A program made the translations under genes and the position numbers. A DNA stretch of 64,000 nucleotides from Flavobacteriales bacterium (lineage in GTDB: Bacteria; Bacteroidota; Bacteroidia; Flavobacteriales_F; PHOS-HE28): assembly GCA_024103275.1 (NCBI GenBank), contig JAGFIV010000100.1, positions 1 through 64,000 of the forward strand. The letters are read 5' to 3'. The notes under the pieces were generated by a model that was given only the letters and a program-made list of their open reading frames with translations, searched no databases and had not been told where the DNA came from. Shown here piece after piece: positions 31,430 to 40,859 of this stretch; position 1 is the first letter of the stretch; the number at the start of each line of letters is the position of its first letter.

Positions 31430-33046
31430 ATGAACGAGTTCGGACTGAAACCGAGGCACGCTGACCTTTCCAAGATCGGCTTGGACAATTTGGGCGATAT
31501 CTATTGGAACCTGGAGCCGGCGGAGCTGGTGGAACACACCGTCGTCAATGGGCAGGGCATCCTGACCAGCACCGGGGCGTTGGCGGTGGACACGGGTGAA
31601 TTCACCGGGCGCAGTCCGAAGGACAAGTTCCAGGTGAAGGATGCGCTCACGGAAAAGGCCATCCACTGGGGCGACATCAACATCCCCATGGAGGCGGCCA
31701 CCTTCGAGCGGTTGCGCCAGCGCATGGTGGCCTACCTGATGGGCCGCGATGCCTACGTGCACGACGGCTATGCGTGCGCCGACCCGGCCTTCCGGCTGAA
31801 CCTGCGGGTGGTGGCCGAGCTGCCCTGGGAGGCCCTGTTCGCCAACAACATGTTCCTGCGCCCGGGCCGGGAGGAGCTGGAGGACTTCGTCCCCGAATGG
31901 CACATCATCTGCGCCCCGGGCTTCCATGCCGACCCCGCCATCGACGGCACGCGCCAGCACAACTTCGCCGCGGTGGACTACACCCGCAAGATGATCTTGA
32001 TCGGCGGCACGGCCTACACCGGCGAGATCAAGAAGGGCATCTTCGGCGTGCTCAACTTCATCCTGCCGCAGCAGCGCGACGTGTTGAGCATGCACTGCTC
32101 GGCCAACATCGGCGCATCGGGCGACGTGGCGGTCTTCTTCGGGCTTAGCGGCACGGGCAAGACCACCTTGAGCGCCGACCCCGCACGCCAGCTGATCGGC
32201 GACGATGAGCACGGCTGGGGCGAGAACGGGGTGTTCAACTTCGAGGGCGGCTGCTACGCCAAGACCATCGACCTCTCCAAGGAAAAAGAACCCGACATCT
32301 GGAATGCCATCCGCTTCGGGGCGCTGCTGGAGAACATCGGTTTCCTGGAAGGACACCAGGCCGTGGTGGACTACACGGACAAGGGCCGTACGGAGAACAC
32401 GCGTGTGAGCTACCCGATGGAGCACATCGCCAACCATGCGGACCCCAGCATGGGCGGCCATCCGAGGAACATCTTCTTCCTCACCTGCGACGCCTACGGG
32501 GTGCTGCCGCCGATCAGCAGGCTGGACGCGGGCCAGGCCATGTACTGGTTCCTCAGCGGCTACACGGCCAAGGTGGCGGGCACCGAAGCGGGCATCACCG
32601 AGCCGAAGACGGTCTTCAGCACCTGCTTCGGGGCGCCCTTCCTGCCGCTGGCGCCCACGCGCTACGCGGAAATGCTGGGTGCCCGCATGAAGAAGCACAA
32701 GGTGCACGTGTGGCTGGTGAACACCGGCTGGAGCGGCGGCGGCTACGGCGTGGGCCAGCGCATGAGCCTGCGCCACACGCGGGCGATGATCAGCGCGGCA
32801 CTGCACGGCCACCTGGACAAGGTGGAGTACAAGGCCCACCCGGTGTTCGGCGTGCAAATGCCGGTGAGCTGCCCCGATGTGCCGGCCGAGGTGCTGGACC
32901 CGCGCAACACGTGGAAGGACAAGGGCGCGTATGATGCGCAGGCCGACCAGTTGGCCAAGGCCTTCCGCAAGAACTTCGACAAGTACCGGGAGACCGCCAA
33001 CGAGGAGACGCTGCGCGCCGAGCCGATGGCGCGGGAAAAGGCCTGA
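31430..33046 (+). CDS. pckA: Phosphoenolpyruvate carboxykinase (ATP)
   Basis: 538 residues from MNEFGLKPRHADL; a GTG five codons earlier is the alternative. The substrate loop GRSPKDKFQV, P-loop FGLSGTGKTTLSADP (about 245), metal site LIGDDEHGW and adenine-binding ITEPKTVFSTCFGAPF are all present. It converts oxaloacetate and ATP to PEP and CO2, the entry step of gluconeogenesis. Family-standard length, with no sign of damage. Confidence 0.97.
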   Translation: MNEFGLKPRHADLSKIGLDNLGDIYWNLEPAELVEHTVVNGQGILTSTGALAVDTGEFTGRSPKDKFQVKDALTEKAIHWGDINIPMEAATFERLRQRMVAYLMGRDAYVHDGYACADPAFRLNLRVVAELPWEALFANNMFLRPGREELEDFVPEWHIICAPGFHADPAIDGTRQHNFAAVDYTRKMILIGGTAYTGEIKKGIFGVLNFILPQQRDVLSMHCSANIGASGDVAVFFGLSGTGKTTLSADPARQLIGDDEHGWGENGVFNFEGGCYAKTIDLSKEKEPDIWNAIRFGALLENIGFLEGHQAVVDYTDKGRTENTRVSYPMEHIANHADPSMGGHPRNIFFLTCDAYGVLPPISRLDAGQAMYWFLSGYTAKVAGTEAGITEPKTVFSTCFGAPFLPLAPTRYAEMLGARMKKHKVHVWLVNTGWSGGGYGVGQRMSLRHTRAMISAALHGHLDKVEYKAHPVFGVQMPVSCPDVPAEVLDPRNTWKDKGAYDAQADQLAKAFRKNFDKYRETANEETLRAEPMAREKA

Positions 33047-33117
33047 GCCCGGTTGGTCCGGTATTTGAATGCCCACGTGCCGGCATGGGCATGCGAATAC
33101 CTATCTTCGACGGAGTG

Positions 33118-34581
33118 ATGACGCGGATGAACGGGCGCGCATGGGGGACCGTGTTCGCGGTCCTGCTGGGCCTGTCGGCCATGGCACAGGCCGATGCGCT
33201 GGCGCGCACCACATGGCAGGAGGGGCTGAAGGAGGACCTGGCCATCATCCGGCAAACCGTGGAGCAGGCCCATCCCGACCCCTACCGCTACCGCACGCGG
33301 ACCGAACTGGACCAGCTGGCGGACGGCATCGGCAATGGCCTGGCCGGCTCGATGACCGCCGAGGAGTTTATCCGGGCCACGCTGCCGTTCTTCCGCACCA
33401 TCGGCGATGCGGGCACCTGGCTGGCACCGCCGCAGCCGGTGCAGCAAGCCTACGCGCATGATGTCCCGATGATCCCCCTGCGCGTGGCCGTGATCGGCGG
33501 CCGCCTGTACGTGGACGAGGAGCTGAAGGGATTCAGGAGCCTGCCCTCGGGCTGCGAGATCCTGCGGATCAACGACCTGCCGGCGGCGAAGATCCTGGCC
33601 AAGCTGCGCGCGGGCCAAGTGCCGGAGGGGAACGACACCACCTTGCTGGACAGGCGGATCGAACACGACTTTCCCGTGCTGTACCGGCGCTTCGTGGGGG
33701 CGGCCGACCGGTTCACGGTGGATTATACGGCGCCCAATGGCGTGGCGGGACGGCAGGTGATCATGGCGATGACGCCGGATGAGATGCGGCAGACCTACCG
33801 GCCCAAGGGCATCGAACTGCAACCATGGCGCCTGGAGGAGGTCCCGGCCACGCACAGCGCCTGGCTCACCTTGGCCACCTTCGGGCAGGAGGAGCTGGAC
33901 CAGCGGCGGGTGAACCCCGAGCGCTTCCTCAACGCGGTGCTGGACGCCCTGCGCCGGTCGGAGGCCTCCACGCTGGTGATCGATGTGCGCGGTGCCGGCG
34001 GCAGCGACCTGGCCATGGCCGAGCGGGTGTTCGGGATGATCGCCACCAGCCCGTTCAGGGTGGTCAAGTCGATGTCCATCCGCAACGGCCGCGTCCCCGA
34101 TTCCTACCGCTACGCCCGGCCCGAGCCGGAGTTTTTCGCCGCCGTGGGCGGCATGTACGCCGAGGAGCTGAACGGCAGGCGCGAATTGCTGCCCAACGAC
34201 CCGCGCCTGATGTGGCTCAAGCCGTCGCCCAAGGCATTCAAGGGGAAGGTGTACGTGGTGTGCGACGGATCGACCACCGGGGCGGCGGCGGCCTTCGTGA
34301 TGATGGCCAAGCGCACGGGAAGGGCGCGCACGGTGGGCGAGGAGACGGGTGCCAACGCGCTGAGCTTCTGCGGGGGAAAGACCCTGGAGGTGACCTTGCC
34401 CAACACGGGCTGCATCCTGCATGTACCGCTGGTCCGTTATGTGCCCGACGGGATCCCGTCAGGGCCGCCGGACCGGGGTGAGATGCCCACCTATGAAGTG
34501 CCGCGCCGCAAGGCGGACCTGGCCCAAGGCAAGGACACCGTTCGCGATTCGTTGCTGGCGCTTATAGCCGAGCTGCAATGA
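33118..34581 (+). CDS. S41-peptidase-like protein with altered nucleophile
   Basis: 487 residues counted from MTRMNGRAWGT, after the TATCTTCG box at 33099-33106. Signal peptide (GTVFAVLLGLSAMAQADA), an N-terminal helical cap (EDLAIIRQTVEQAHPDPYRY), a PDZ-like part and an S41 tail-specific-protease fold from about 250 (LVIDVRGAGGSDLAMAERVFG). The nucleophile motif, normally T-x-S-A-x, reads CDGSTTGAAAAFVMM, so Gly stands where Ser is expected. VGEETGANA is conserved. A non-catalytic, binding role is possible. The stop overlaps the next gene's ATG. Confidence 0.78.
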   Translation: MTRMNGRAWGTVFAVLLGLSAMAQADALARTTWQEGLKEDLAIIRQTVEQAHPDPYRYRTRTELDQLADGIGNGLAGSMTAEEFIRATLPFFRTIGDAGTWLAPPQPVQQAYAHDVPMIPLRVAVIGGRLYVDEELKGFRSLPSGCEILRINDLPAAKILAKLRAGQVPEGNDTTLLDRRIEHDFPVLYRRFVGAADRFTVDYTAPNGVAGRQVIMAMTPDEMRQTYRPKGIELQPWRLEEVPATHSAWLTLATFGQEELDQRRVNPERFLNAVLDALRRSEASTLVIDVRGAGGSDLAMAERVFGMIATSPFRVVKSMSIRNGRVPDSYRYARPEPEFFAAVGGMYAEELNGRRELLPNDPRLMWLKPSPKAFKGKVYVVCDGSTTGAAAAFVMMAKRTGRARTVGEETGANALSFCGGKTLEVTLPNTGCILHVPLVRYVPDGIPSGPPDRGEMPTYEVPRRKADLAQGKDTVRDSLLALIAELQ

Positions 34582-35711
34582 GGCGTGGCGCCGGGCCCTG
34601 CTGGCGGATGGCATGGGCCGTGTTGGCGGCGTGGGTCCTGGCGGGCTGCATGCCGCGGCCGGCGGGGGACGGGTGGGCAGGCTGGCAACGGATGCCGCTG
34701 CATGCGGCGGAATTTTTCCAGCTGTGGCAACGCGGCGGCGACCGCCTGTTGATCACCTTCGGACCGGCAGGGACCACGGATACGACGGGCCTTTTCCTGG
34801 TGCCTGGGGAAGGCGGGGGCGGGGAAGCCCCGTCCGGCGCGGTGCGCGTGGCACAGCCCCTGCGGCGCGCCGCCCTGCTGAGCACCACGCATGCCTCGTT
34901 CCTGTCCGCCCTGGGCCGGGCCGATGCCGTGGTGGGTTGTGCCCATGTGGACCGCCTGCGCGACTCCCTGGTGCTGGCGTTGGCACGAACGGGGGCGATC
35001 GCCGAGATCGGTGGTGCCGAAGGCGTGGACCGCGAGAAGGTGCTGATGCTGGCGCCGCAGGCGCTGTTCGTCTATCCTTACGGTGGCGGGGCCAACCTCA
35101 CGGCGCTGGGGCCGCTGCCGGTGATCCCGGTGGCGGAATACCTGGAGCCGGACCCCCTGGGGCGCGCCGAATGGATCCGGGCCTTCGGGGTGCTGCTGGG
35201 CCGCGATTCCTTGGCGCAGGCCCGTTTCGCCGCGATCCTCCAACGGTATGGACAGGTGCGGGCTTCGGTGCCGCCCGGCCTGCCCCGCCCGGAGGTCTTC
35301 TTCGGCAGCTCGTGGAAGGGCACCTGGTCGGTGCCTTCCGGCCGCAGCTACATGGCGCGGCTGATCGATGACGCGGGCGGGCACTACCTCTTCGATGACC
35401 GGCGCACGGAGGGCAACATCAATGTGGACCTGGAACAGGTGCTGCTGGTGGGCGCACGCGCCGCCTTCTGGGGGCGCGTACTGGATGAGCAGCGGCCGGT
35501 GCGCCCGGGCGATGTGGCGGGCGATGACGGCCGTATCCTGGCCCTGCCCGCCTTCCGCGGCCACGGTGCGTTCTTCGCCAACAGCCGCACCAGCGACCTC
35601 TTCGGCCAGGCCGGGCTGGAACCGGACGTGGTGCTTCAGGACCTCGCCGCCATCTTCCACCCGTCGCTGTTTCCCGGGCACCGGCCGGTCTATTTCCGGC
35701 CCGTTCAATAG
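34578..35711 (+). CDS. ABC-type substrate-binding lipoprotein (siderophore/vitamin B12 type)
   Basis: 377 residues. The lipobox is VLAGCMPR. The class III periplasmic-binding fold of PF01497 is seen in ALGRADAVVGCAHVDRL, EIGGAEGVDREKVLMLAPQALF, a long linking helix (PLGRAEWIRAFGVLLGRDS) and SWKGTWSVPSGRSYMARLIDDAGG. Such proteins deliver iron complexes or cobalamin to an ABC importer, but no permease or ATPase gene is nearby. It overlaps the S41-like gene by 4 bases (ATGA), so the two are made together. Confidence 0.82.
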   Translation: MRRGAGPCWRMAWAVLAAWVLAGCMPRPAGDGWAGWQRMPLHAAEFFQLWQRGGDRLLITFGPAGTTDTTGLFLVPGEGGGGEAPSGAVRVAQPLRRAALLSTTHASFLSALGRADAVVGCAHVDRLRDSLVLALARTGAIAEIGGAEGVDREKVLMLAPQALFVYPYGGGANLTALGPLPVIPVAEYLEPDPLGRAEWIRAFGVLLGRDSLAQARFAAILQRYGQVRASVPPGLPRPEVFFGSSWKGTWSVPSGRSYMARLIDDAGGHYLFDDRRTEGNINVDLEQVLLVGARAAFWGRVLDEQRPVRPGDVAGDDGRILALPAFRGHGAFFANSRTSDLFGQAGLEPDVVLQDLAAIFHPSLFPGHRPVYFRPVQ

Positions 35712-36178
35712 GCGATCCCCAGCCGGCGGTAGATCTTGGACAGCAGCCAGGCCGGCCCGATCAGCAGGAACTGGACATCCTTGAGGAAGCTCGGCTTCCT
35801 GCCCTCCACGCCATGGCCCAAGAACTGGGCGATCCACGCCAGCACGAACAGCCCGAGGCAGATGGCCCACAGCGGCCAGGCCGCATGCAACGAGATCCAC
35901 CGCGCCAGGGCCAAGCAGGCCAGGCAGAACAAGATCATCCCCAAGGCCAGGCTCAACGAGCGGACCAGGTAATACACGATCACCGCGGCCACGGCGATGT
36001 TCGCCAACGAGATCCGCCCGAGCCCGTTCCCCAAGGGGATCGGCGGGATGCTGTACAGCAGGCCGACGATGGTGAAGAAGATCACCGGGACCGCGATCCA
36101 ATGGACCGCGACGTTCACCGGGTTGCGATGGCTCTCGGCATATTCATCGAACCACGCTTGGATGGGGCGGCGCGCCAT
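35705..36178 (-). CDS. DUF962/Mpo1-like membrane protein
   Basis: 157 residues from MARRPIQAWFDEYAESHRN. The family core is HRNPVNVAVHWIAVPVIFFT with the conserved His, then several hydrophobic helices and QFLGHGVEGRKPS, the second conserved His motif. The yeast relative Mpo1 is a 2-hydroxy-fatty-acid dioxygenase; bacterial members are presumed similar but unproven. Its stop overlaps the end of the convergent substrate-binding gene by 7 bases. Confidence 0.85.
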   Translation of the reverse strand: MARRPIQAWFDEYAESHRNPVNVAVHWIAVPVIFFTIVGLLYSIPPIPLGNGLGRISLANIAVAAVIVYYLVRSLSLALGMILFCLACLALARWISLHAAWPLWAICLGLFVLAWIAQFLGHGVEGRKPSFLKDVQFLLIGPAWLLSKIYRRLGIAY

Positions 36179-36188
36179 GGCTGCATTT

Positions 36189-36710
36189 TCAGCCAAGGTA
36201 ACGCTCCCGTATGATGCGCAAATGGTGCTCGCTGTGCCCGGCGATGATCCAGCCCAAGGCGGGCACGGTGACGTGCTTGCCGTTGGCCGTGCCGACGTGG
36301 CTGAGCGCCTCGGCATCGAAGCTTTCAAACAGCTCAACGGTGGCTTGGCGCACGGCCTGCAGCTCGCGCATGATGTCGTTGATGTGCCGGCGGCCGGCGC
36401 GTGATTCGGCCTGGTAGGCATCCTCGTCCATGCCGGGCAACGCAGTCTTGTCATTGCGTGCGAAGCATAGCGCGCGGTAGGCGAACACGCGTTCAATGTC
36501 GATGATGTGCTGGAACACTTCCCGGGTGGTCCACTTGCCGGGTGCATAGCGGAAATCCCATTTGTTGTCCGGTACCAATGCCCGGGTGCGTGCCTCCTCG
36601 TCGCTGGCATGGCGGAAGGCATCGGCGAGCTCATCGCCACGCGTGCCCAGCACATACGGATGGTAGGCGGCCGGATAGTCGCCGGGTTGTGGTCTTACGA
36701 TGCTTCTCAT
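36189..36710 (-). CDS. DinB-family protein
   Basis: 173 residues from MRSIVRPQPGDYPAAYH; the ATG is preceded by TTACTTTTCCGGCC. The four-helix DinB bundle carries the three metal-binding His: FQHIIDIERVF, and GHSEHHLRIIRERYLG at the end. DinB-like proteins include thiol S-transferases and stress proteins; the substrate is unknown. It is 10 bases upstream of the DUF962 gene on the same strand and probably in one operon with it. Confidence 0.88.
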   Translation of the reverse strand: MRSIVRPQPGDYPAAYHPYVLGTRGDELADAFRHASDEEARTRALVPDNKWDFRYAPGKWTTREVFQHIIDIERVFAYRALCFARNDKTALPGMDEDAYQAESRAGRRHINDIMRELQAVRQATVELFESFDAEALSHVGTANGKHVTVPALGWIIAGHSEHHLRIIRERYLG

Positions 36711-36738
36711 GGCCGGAAAAGTAACCCGCCACACGCCG

Positions 36739-37742
36739 TTATTGTTCTGGGACCCGTGCGGTGGTGTGCCCATGTGCGGCGGGCCCGGGTCCCTCCCTGT
36801 TCCAGGACGCGGCGCCCCATCGCTTGATCTCCACCACGTCGGGTTCGGAGGCCCCGACCACCTCCTTCAACAGGGTGTACCAGCCGCGGTAGCTTTTCCA
36901 CCAGTTGTCGCGGCCGCACCACGGGTCGTTGAGCGCCACCACGCCCACCTGCACGTCGTTGCCCACGGCCAGCTGGAACAGGTTGCGCGAACGGCGGGCA
37001 TGCACGCCCACGGTGGCGATATCGAACGCGGTGATGCCGTCGGTCCGCGCCCGGATGCCGAAGGCATGGGCATTGCCCCAGCTGCGGCTCCCCGGCTTTC
37101 CGTAGGCGGGCACCGCCACGATCCGGTCGGCGGGCACGCCCAAGCCGATCAGTTCCTGGCGCGCCGACTGTGCATAGGTGGGCCACGCCGGTGCCGACAC
37201 GTCGTCGCGATGGATGAACCAGGACCGGCTTTGCAGGTAGTTCAGGTTCATCCCGTCGAGGGGAGCGAGCGGACGAAGACCCCCGGGGCCGGCCCTGCCA
37301 CGCCGCCGTACACCAGCAATCGCAGGTGTTCCGTGCGCGGCATGGCCGCCTTGAAAAGGACCATCTCGGCGGTGACCTGCTCGTTGAGGATGGTGTCGCT
37401 GCCGGCGACCAGGCAAAGGCCGCTGCCGGGCAGGCCGACGGCTTCCATGAGCAGGGTGCCCGATAGCGGGTCGTTGAAGTCCACCCCGATGCCTTGGCCC
37501 TTGCCCAGCAAGTAGGCGAAAGGCCGCACCGATCCCGTGGTGTATATGCGGGTGTATCCGCTGTCCGCGATCAGCCGTGCCGCCTCGCGCATGGCCGTGG
37601 CATCCATCCAGCCCTCCACCACCAGCACCTTGGCACCGGTGGTTCGGGTGATCGCCAAATGGGGCCAGGCCCACATCGCGACGGCCAGCAGGACCACGAT
37701 GGGCCCGGCGAGCAGCCACCAGAAGGTGCGGAGGAGGCCCAT
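36739..37742 (-). pseudogene. ElyC/YdcF-like (DUF218-type) membrane protein with a frameshift
   Basis: The N-terminal half (37248-37742) reads MGLLRTFWWLLAGPIVVLLAV, a membrane anchor, then KVLVVEGWMDATAMREAARL and YTRIYTTGSVRPFAYLLGKG. It stops at 37248 after VFVRSLPSTG. The C-terminal half continues in the -1 frame (APLDGMNLNYLQSRSWFIHR, VPAYGKPGSRSWGNAHAF, VHARRSRNLFQLAVG) to 36739. Together they form one protein of this kind with an inserted carbohydrate-binding-like middle. A one-base change near 37255-37262 or ribosomal slippage would join them. Sequencing error is possible. Confidence 0.65.
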
Positions 37743-37873
37743 GCGCCGTGGCTTTTCCCAGATCATGCCGATGGCCAAAGATCGGGCCTGTCGCTTTTGC
37801 CCTTCGCGTTCACCCGGGATCCCGCGCCCAAGAGGGGGATCTCCCGCGGCGCTTGCACGCAACGGACGGGCGA

Positions 37874-38197
37874 TCACGATGTCTTCCGGAGGCGTTCCCT
37901 CAGTTCCAGCAATTCCTGGCTGGCCTTGCGGTCGCCGGCGACCAGGCATCGCAGTGCCCCTGCCCGGCACACCACCACCGCGTCGGCCACGCGGTCCAGG
38001 CCGGCCAGCACCAGGGCCAATTGGCCATAGGGCGGCAGGTATCCCGGATGGTCCCGGACCAAGGCCTCCAGCTCCGCCGCAGCCCGCTCCAGGTCGCCGC
38101 CCCGCTTGTGTTCCATGGCCATGGCCAGGCGCAGCAGCTTGTCGCCGGGTGCATCGTCGAGCAGGGCCTGCAACTGTTGCAATCTCCGGGATGCCAT
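37874..38197 (-). CDS. Small TPR-like protein
   Basis: 107 residues from MASRRLQQLQALLDD. It has one clear helical pair, LAMAMEHKRGGDLERAAAELEALVRDHP and YGQLALVLAGLDRVADAVVV, typical of a tetratricopeptide unit. There is no signal peptide. It ends ...LRERLRKTS. Probably a protein-binding module; partner unknown. The first base of the start codon may be one position off because of a G-run just upstream. Confidence 0.65.
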   Translation of the reverse strand: MASRRLQQLQALLDDAPGDKLLRLAMAMEHKRGGDLERAAAELEALVRDHPGYLPPYGQLALVLAGLDRVADAVVVCRAGALRCLVAGDRKASQELLELRERLRKTS

Positions 38198-38312
38198 GTA
38201 GGGCCACGTGTTGGCGTGGGGGCCGAAGGTAGCGGCACGTGGCGGGCACCGGCGGCGAAGAACCCAAACCCGGGGGCCGCGTAGAAGCCAGCACGAAGAT
38301 GTTCGCCGTGCC

Positions 38313-38858
38313 ATGAAGGCCAAGCTGCCCCCGTGCACCTTGCTCGCCGCCGACCTGCTGGCGGTGGGGGCCCTGGCGTTGTCCAAGCAGTACCAGGCCT
38401 CGGCGGTTTTCTTCGCGCTGGCCTACCTGTGCCTGCTGCCGGACGTGCGGCACCACTTCAGCGGTCTGCAGTTCGCGGTTGCCTTTGCCTCCGCCCTGTT
38501 GCTGGGGGTCGCGTTGGACGTGGCGGCCGGGGCCTTCCCCCTGCACGCCATCATGTTGTTGCTGTTGCTCGCCACCCTGTGGCTGAGGCGGCTGGCCCAG
38601 CGGTTTTTCCGGCGCACCCGGTGCCTGTGGATGGAGACCGCCCTGGTGTTGGGCGCCACCGCCCTGTTGCTCACTTCGTTGCTGCTGGACCGGTTGGCTT
38701 TGTGGAAGCTGGCCATACTGGCACCCATGTTCGGCGTGGCCACCTACGCCACCGCTGTCCGCCTTCGCCGCGCCTGGCGGCAGTGGGCCGCCGGACGCGC
38801 ATCCCCGGTACACCTGGCGGCAGGGGACGCATCCCGCCTGCCCGATGGTGCGGCATAG
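38313..38858 (+). CDS. Multi-pass membrane protein, unknown function
   Basis: 181 residues from MKAKLPPCTLLAADLLAVG. About five hydrophobic segments (for example FAVAFASALLLGVALDVAAG, HAIMLLLLLATLWL, LAILAPMFGVATYATAV) alternate with Arg-rich loops. I recognise no family. It is divergent from the TPR-like gene. Confidence 0.55.
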   Translation: MKAKLPPCTLLAADLLAVGALALSKQYQASAVFFALAYLCLLPDVRHHFSGLQFAVAFASALLLGVALDVAAGAFPLHAIMLLLLLATLWLRRLAQRFFRRTRCLWMETALVLGATALLLTSLLLDRLALWKLAILAPMFGVATYATAVRLRRAWRQWAAGRASPVHLAAGDASRLPDGAA

Positions 38859-39051
38859 GAGCCGGCCCGCAGTTGCGCCGGTCCGCCCATCATCCCGTGG
38901 ACCCGTCGCCGCCTGTGCAAACCGGGACTGATCGTTGCGGGCCGCGCCCTCGCCCTCGCCCTCGCCCGGGACGTGCCCAAAGACATGCAATCGCCTCGCC
39001 TCTGCATACCGTTACCACACGGTGCCCAAGGCTGCCGACAACACGAGGGGT
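38859..39051. other. Intergenic spacer
   Basis: Between the membrane-protein gene and the 3' end of miaA. No gene or strong hairpin seen; a GCCCTCGCCCTCGCCCTCGC run lies near 38945. Confidence 0.5.
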
Positions 39052-39972
39052 TCATGGACTCGCCGGGCCCGGGGCTTGCCTGACGGCATTGGTGATGGCA
39101 GGCAGGTCATCGGGCCTCATCCACTTCCAGTCCTTTTCCCGCCGCAGCCAGGTGAGCTGCCGCTTGGCGTAGTTGCGCGTGTGCTGCTTGATCAGGTTGA
39201 TCGCCTCGTCGCGGTTGATCGCCCCTTCGAAATGCGCGAAGAACTCGCGGTAGCCCACGGTGCGCAGGGCGTTCAGCTCGCGGAAGGGGAGCAGCGCGCG
39301 CGCCTCGGCCTCCAGGCCCTGGGCCACCATGTGGTCCACGCGGGCATCGATGCGGGCATAGAGCTCCGCACGCGGCAGGTCCAAGGCGATGCGCGTCACG
39401 TGGATGTCGGTGCGCATCCGCAGGCCTTGGCGCTGGGCGCTGAAGGGCCTGCCGCTGGCGATGCACACCTCCAACGCACGGATCACCCGCTGCGGATTTT
39501 GGCGGTCGATCCCCCGGGCCGTGGCCGGGTCCAGGCGTTCCAATTCGGCCAACAGGGGCGGCAACCCTTCTTGCTGGAAGCGGTGCTGCAGGCGGGTGCG
39601 GATGGCATGGTCCACCAGCGGCATGGGGTCCAGTCCGTGGGTGAGGGCATTCAGGTAGAGCCCGCTGCCGCCCGCCAGCACGGCGATGCCGTTGCGGGCC
39701 AACAGGTCCTGCAGCACGGGTTCCGCCTGTCGTGCGAACTCACCCGCGCTCCACGTCTGTTCCAATTCCAGATGGCCCAGGAAATGATGTTTCACGCCCA
39801 ACAGTTCCTCCTCGTTGGGCCGTGCCGTTCCGATGCGCATGGCGCGGTAGAACTGGCGTGAATCGCCGCTGATCACCGCCGTGCCGAAATGCTTGGCCAC
39901 GTGTGCGGCCACGCCGGTCTTGCCGCTGGCCGTGGGGCCGCCGATCACCACGAGCAGGCCGTCCCTGCCCAT
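39052..39972 (-). CDS. miaA: tRNA dimethylallyltransferase
   Basis: 306 residues. P-loop GGPTASGKTGVAA at the N-terminus, SGDSRQFYRAMRIGTARP (catalytic Asp, substrate-loop Thr), HHFLGHLELEQTWSAGEF and LAGGSGLYLNAL are the standard MiaA motifs; RNYAKRQLTWLRREKDWKW ends the tRNA-binding part. It prenylates A37 of tRNAs reading UNN codons. Its ATG overlaps the stop of the upstream gene, indicating coupling. Confidence 0.97.
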   Translation of the reverse strand: MGRDGLLVVIGGPTASGKTGVAAHVAKHFGTAVISGDSRQFYRAMRIGTARPNEEELLGVKHHFLGHLELEQTWSAGEFARQAEPVLQDLLARNGIAVLAGGSGLYLNALTHGLDPMPLVDHAIRTRLQHRFQQEGLPPLLAELERLDPATARGIDRQNPQRVIRALEVCIASGRPFSAQRQGLRMRTDIHVTRIALDLPRAELYARIDARVDHMVAQGLEAEARALLPFRELNALRTVGYREFFAHFEGAINRDEAINLIKQHTRNYAKRQLTWLRREKDWKWMRPDDLPAITNAVRQAPGPASP

Positions 39973-40535
39973 CAGTACGTGTCGCCCAGGTCGTCGATGC
40001 TGCCGCCGTAGTGCCCGTCCTCGTCATCTTCGTCGGCATCGGCCTCATCGCCGTATGGATCGTCCGCGTGCAGGCCGTTGGACACCTCCCCGGTGCCTTG
40101 CAGCAGCAGGTCCTGCATGCGGGCATCTTCCTCGGGGGCCTTGCCGATGCTGAGGGCAACGCGCGGGTAGGTGAGCGCGGGGTCGGGGTCGGCGGTGCCG
40201 ATGCGCTCCACCATGAACATCCACATCTGCAGGAAGTCGTACGCGTACACGAAGCGTTGGTCGGGCTCGCGCACGTGGTCGCCCACCTGCACCTCGTCCA
40301 TCATCAGCGGCACCTTGCCGTCGTCGCCCATCCCCATGTCGGCCAAGGGGATCTCGATGCCTTTTCCCCATTCGGCATCGCTCACATAGAAGCTGGCCAT
40401 TTCATCGCCCTTGAAGCCAAAGGCCTCCTTGATGGCCTGGTGGAATTCCAGGAAGGTCTGCCCGTCGCCGATCTCAATGTCGCGGACGGCCTCGCTGGCA
40501 TCGTCGATCAGGACGCGGAAACGGTAGATGCGCAT
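39972..40535 (-). CDS. pRiA4b ORF-3-like protein
   Basis: 187 residues, MRIYRFRVLIDDASEAVRDIEI..., with the beta-rich fold of PF07929: FLEFHQAIKEAFGFKGDEMASFYV, then a lysine-poor middle and the block RFVYAYDFLQMWMFMVERI. A strongly acidic tail (GDEADADEDDEDGHYGG) ends the protein. Often annotated as an IS1096 passenger-like protein, but no transposon is near. Directly upstream of and overlapping miaA. Confidence 0.75.
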   Translation of the reverse strand: MRIYRFRVLIDDASEAVRDIEIGDGQTFLEFHQAIKEAFGFKGDEMASFYVSDAEWGKGIEIPLADMGMGDDGKVPLMMDEVQVGDHVREPDQRFVYAYDFLQMWMFMVERIGTADPDPALTYPRVALSIGKAPEEDARMQDLLLQGTGEVSNGLHADDPYGDEADADEDDEDGHYGGSIDDLGDTY

Positions 40536-40859
40536 GGGGAAATTTTGGGCGGCACTCGGTCACCGAAATGGCGAAGTTAGTGCGATGACCAACCGATCGG
40601 ACGCACCCCCAACACCAGTATTCAACCGGGCGATCTCGAAACCATTCGTATCACCGTTCACGCAAGGGATAACCGAACGCGCGATCAGCAATCAGCGAAT
40701 CAGCAATCAGCGAATCAGGAATCAGCAATCACCAATCAACAGGGAAGCCGAAAGCAAGAAGCCATGAGCCTCTAGCCACAAGCCACGAACTGCATGCTGG
40801 GAATCACGCACTACGACCTACGCAACTGCAACTGCCAACTGCCAACTAACACCTGTCAA
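40536..40859. repeat. Spacer with degenerate AATCAGC and related simple repeats
   Basis: Between 40680 and 40740 the unit AATCAGC or AATCAGCG recurs about seven times with small changes, followed by AAGCCATGAGCCTCTAGCCA and CAACTGCCAACTGCCAACTA runs. No gene is supported. The same class of wordy simple repeats recurs at 43190-43430 and 58676-58730. Confidence 0.65.

Noticed and set aside
40680-40740. CRISPR-like short repeats (AATCAGC units)
   Set aside because: Units are 7-8 bases and contiguous with no unique spacers; this is a degenerate simple repeat.
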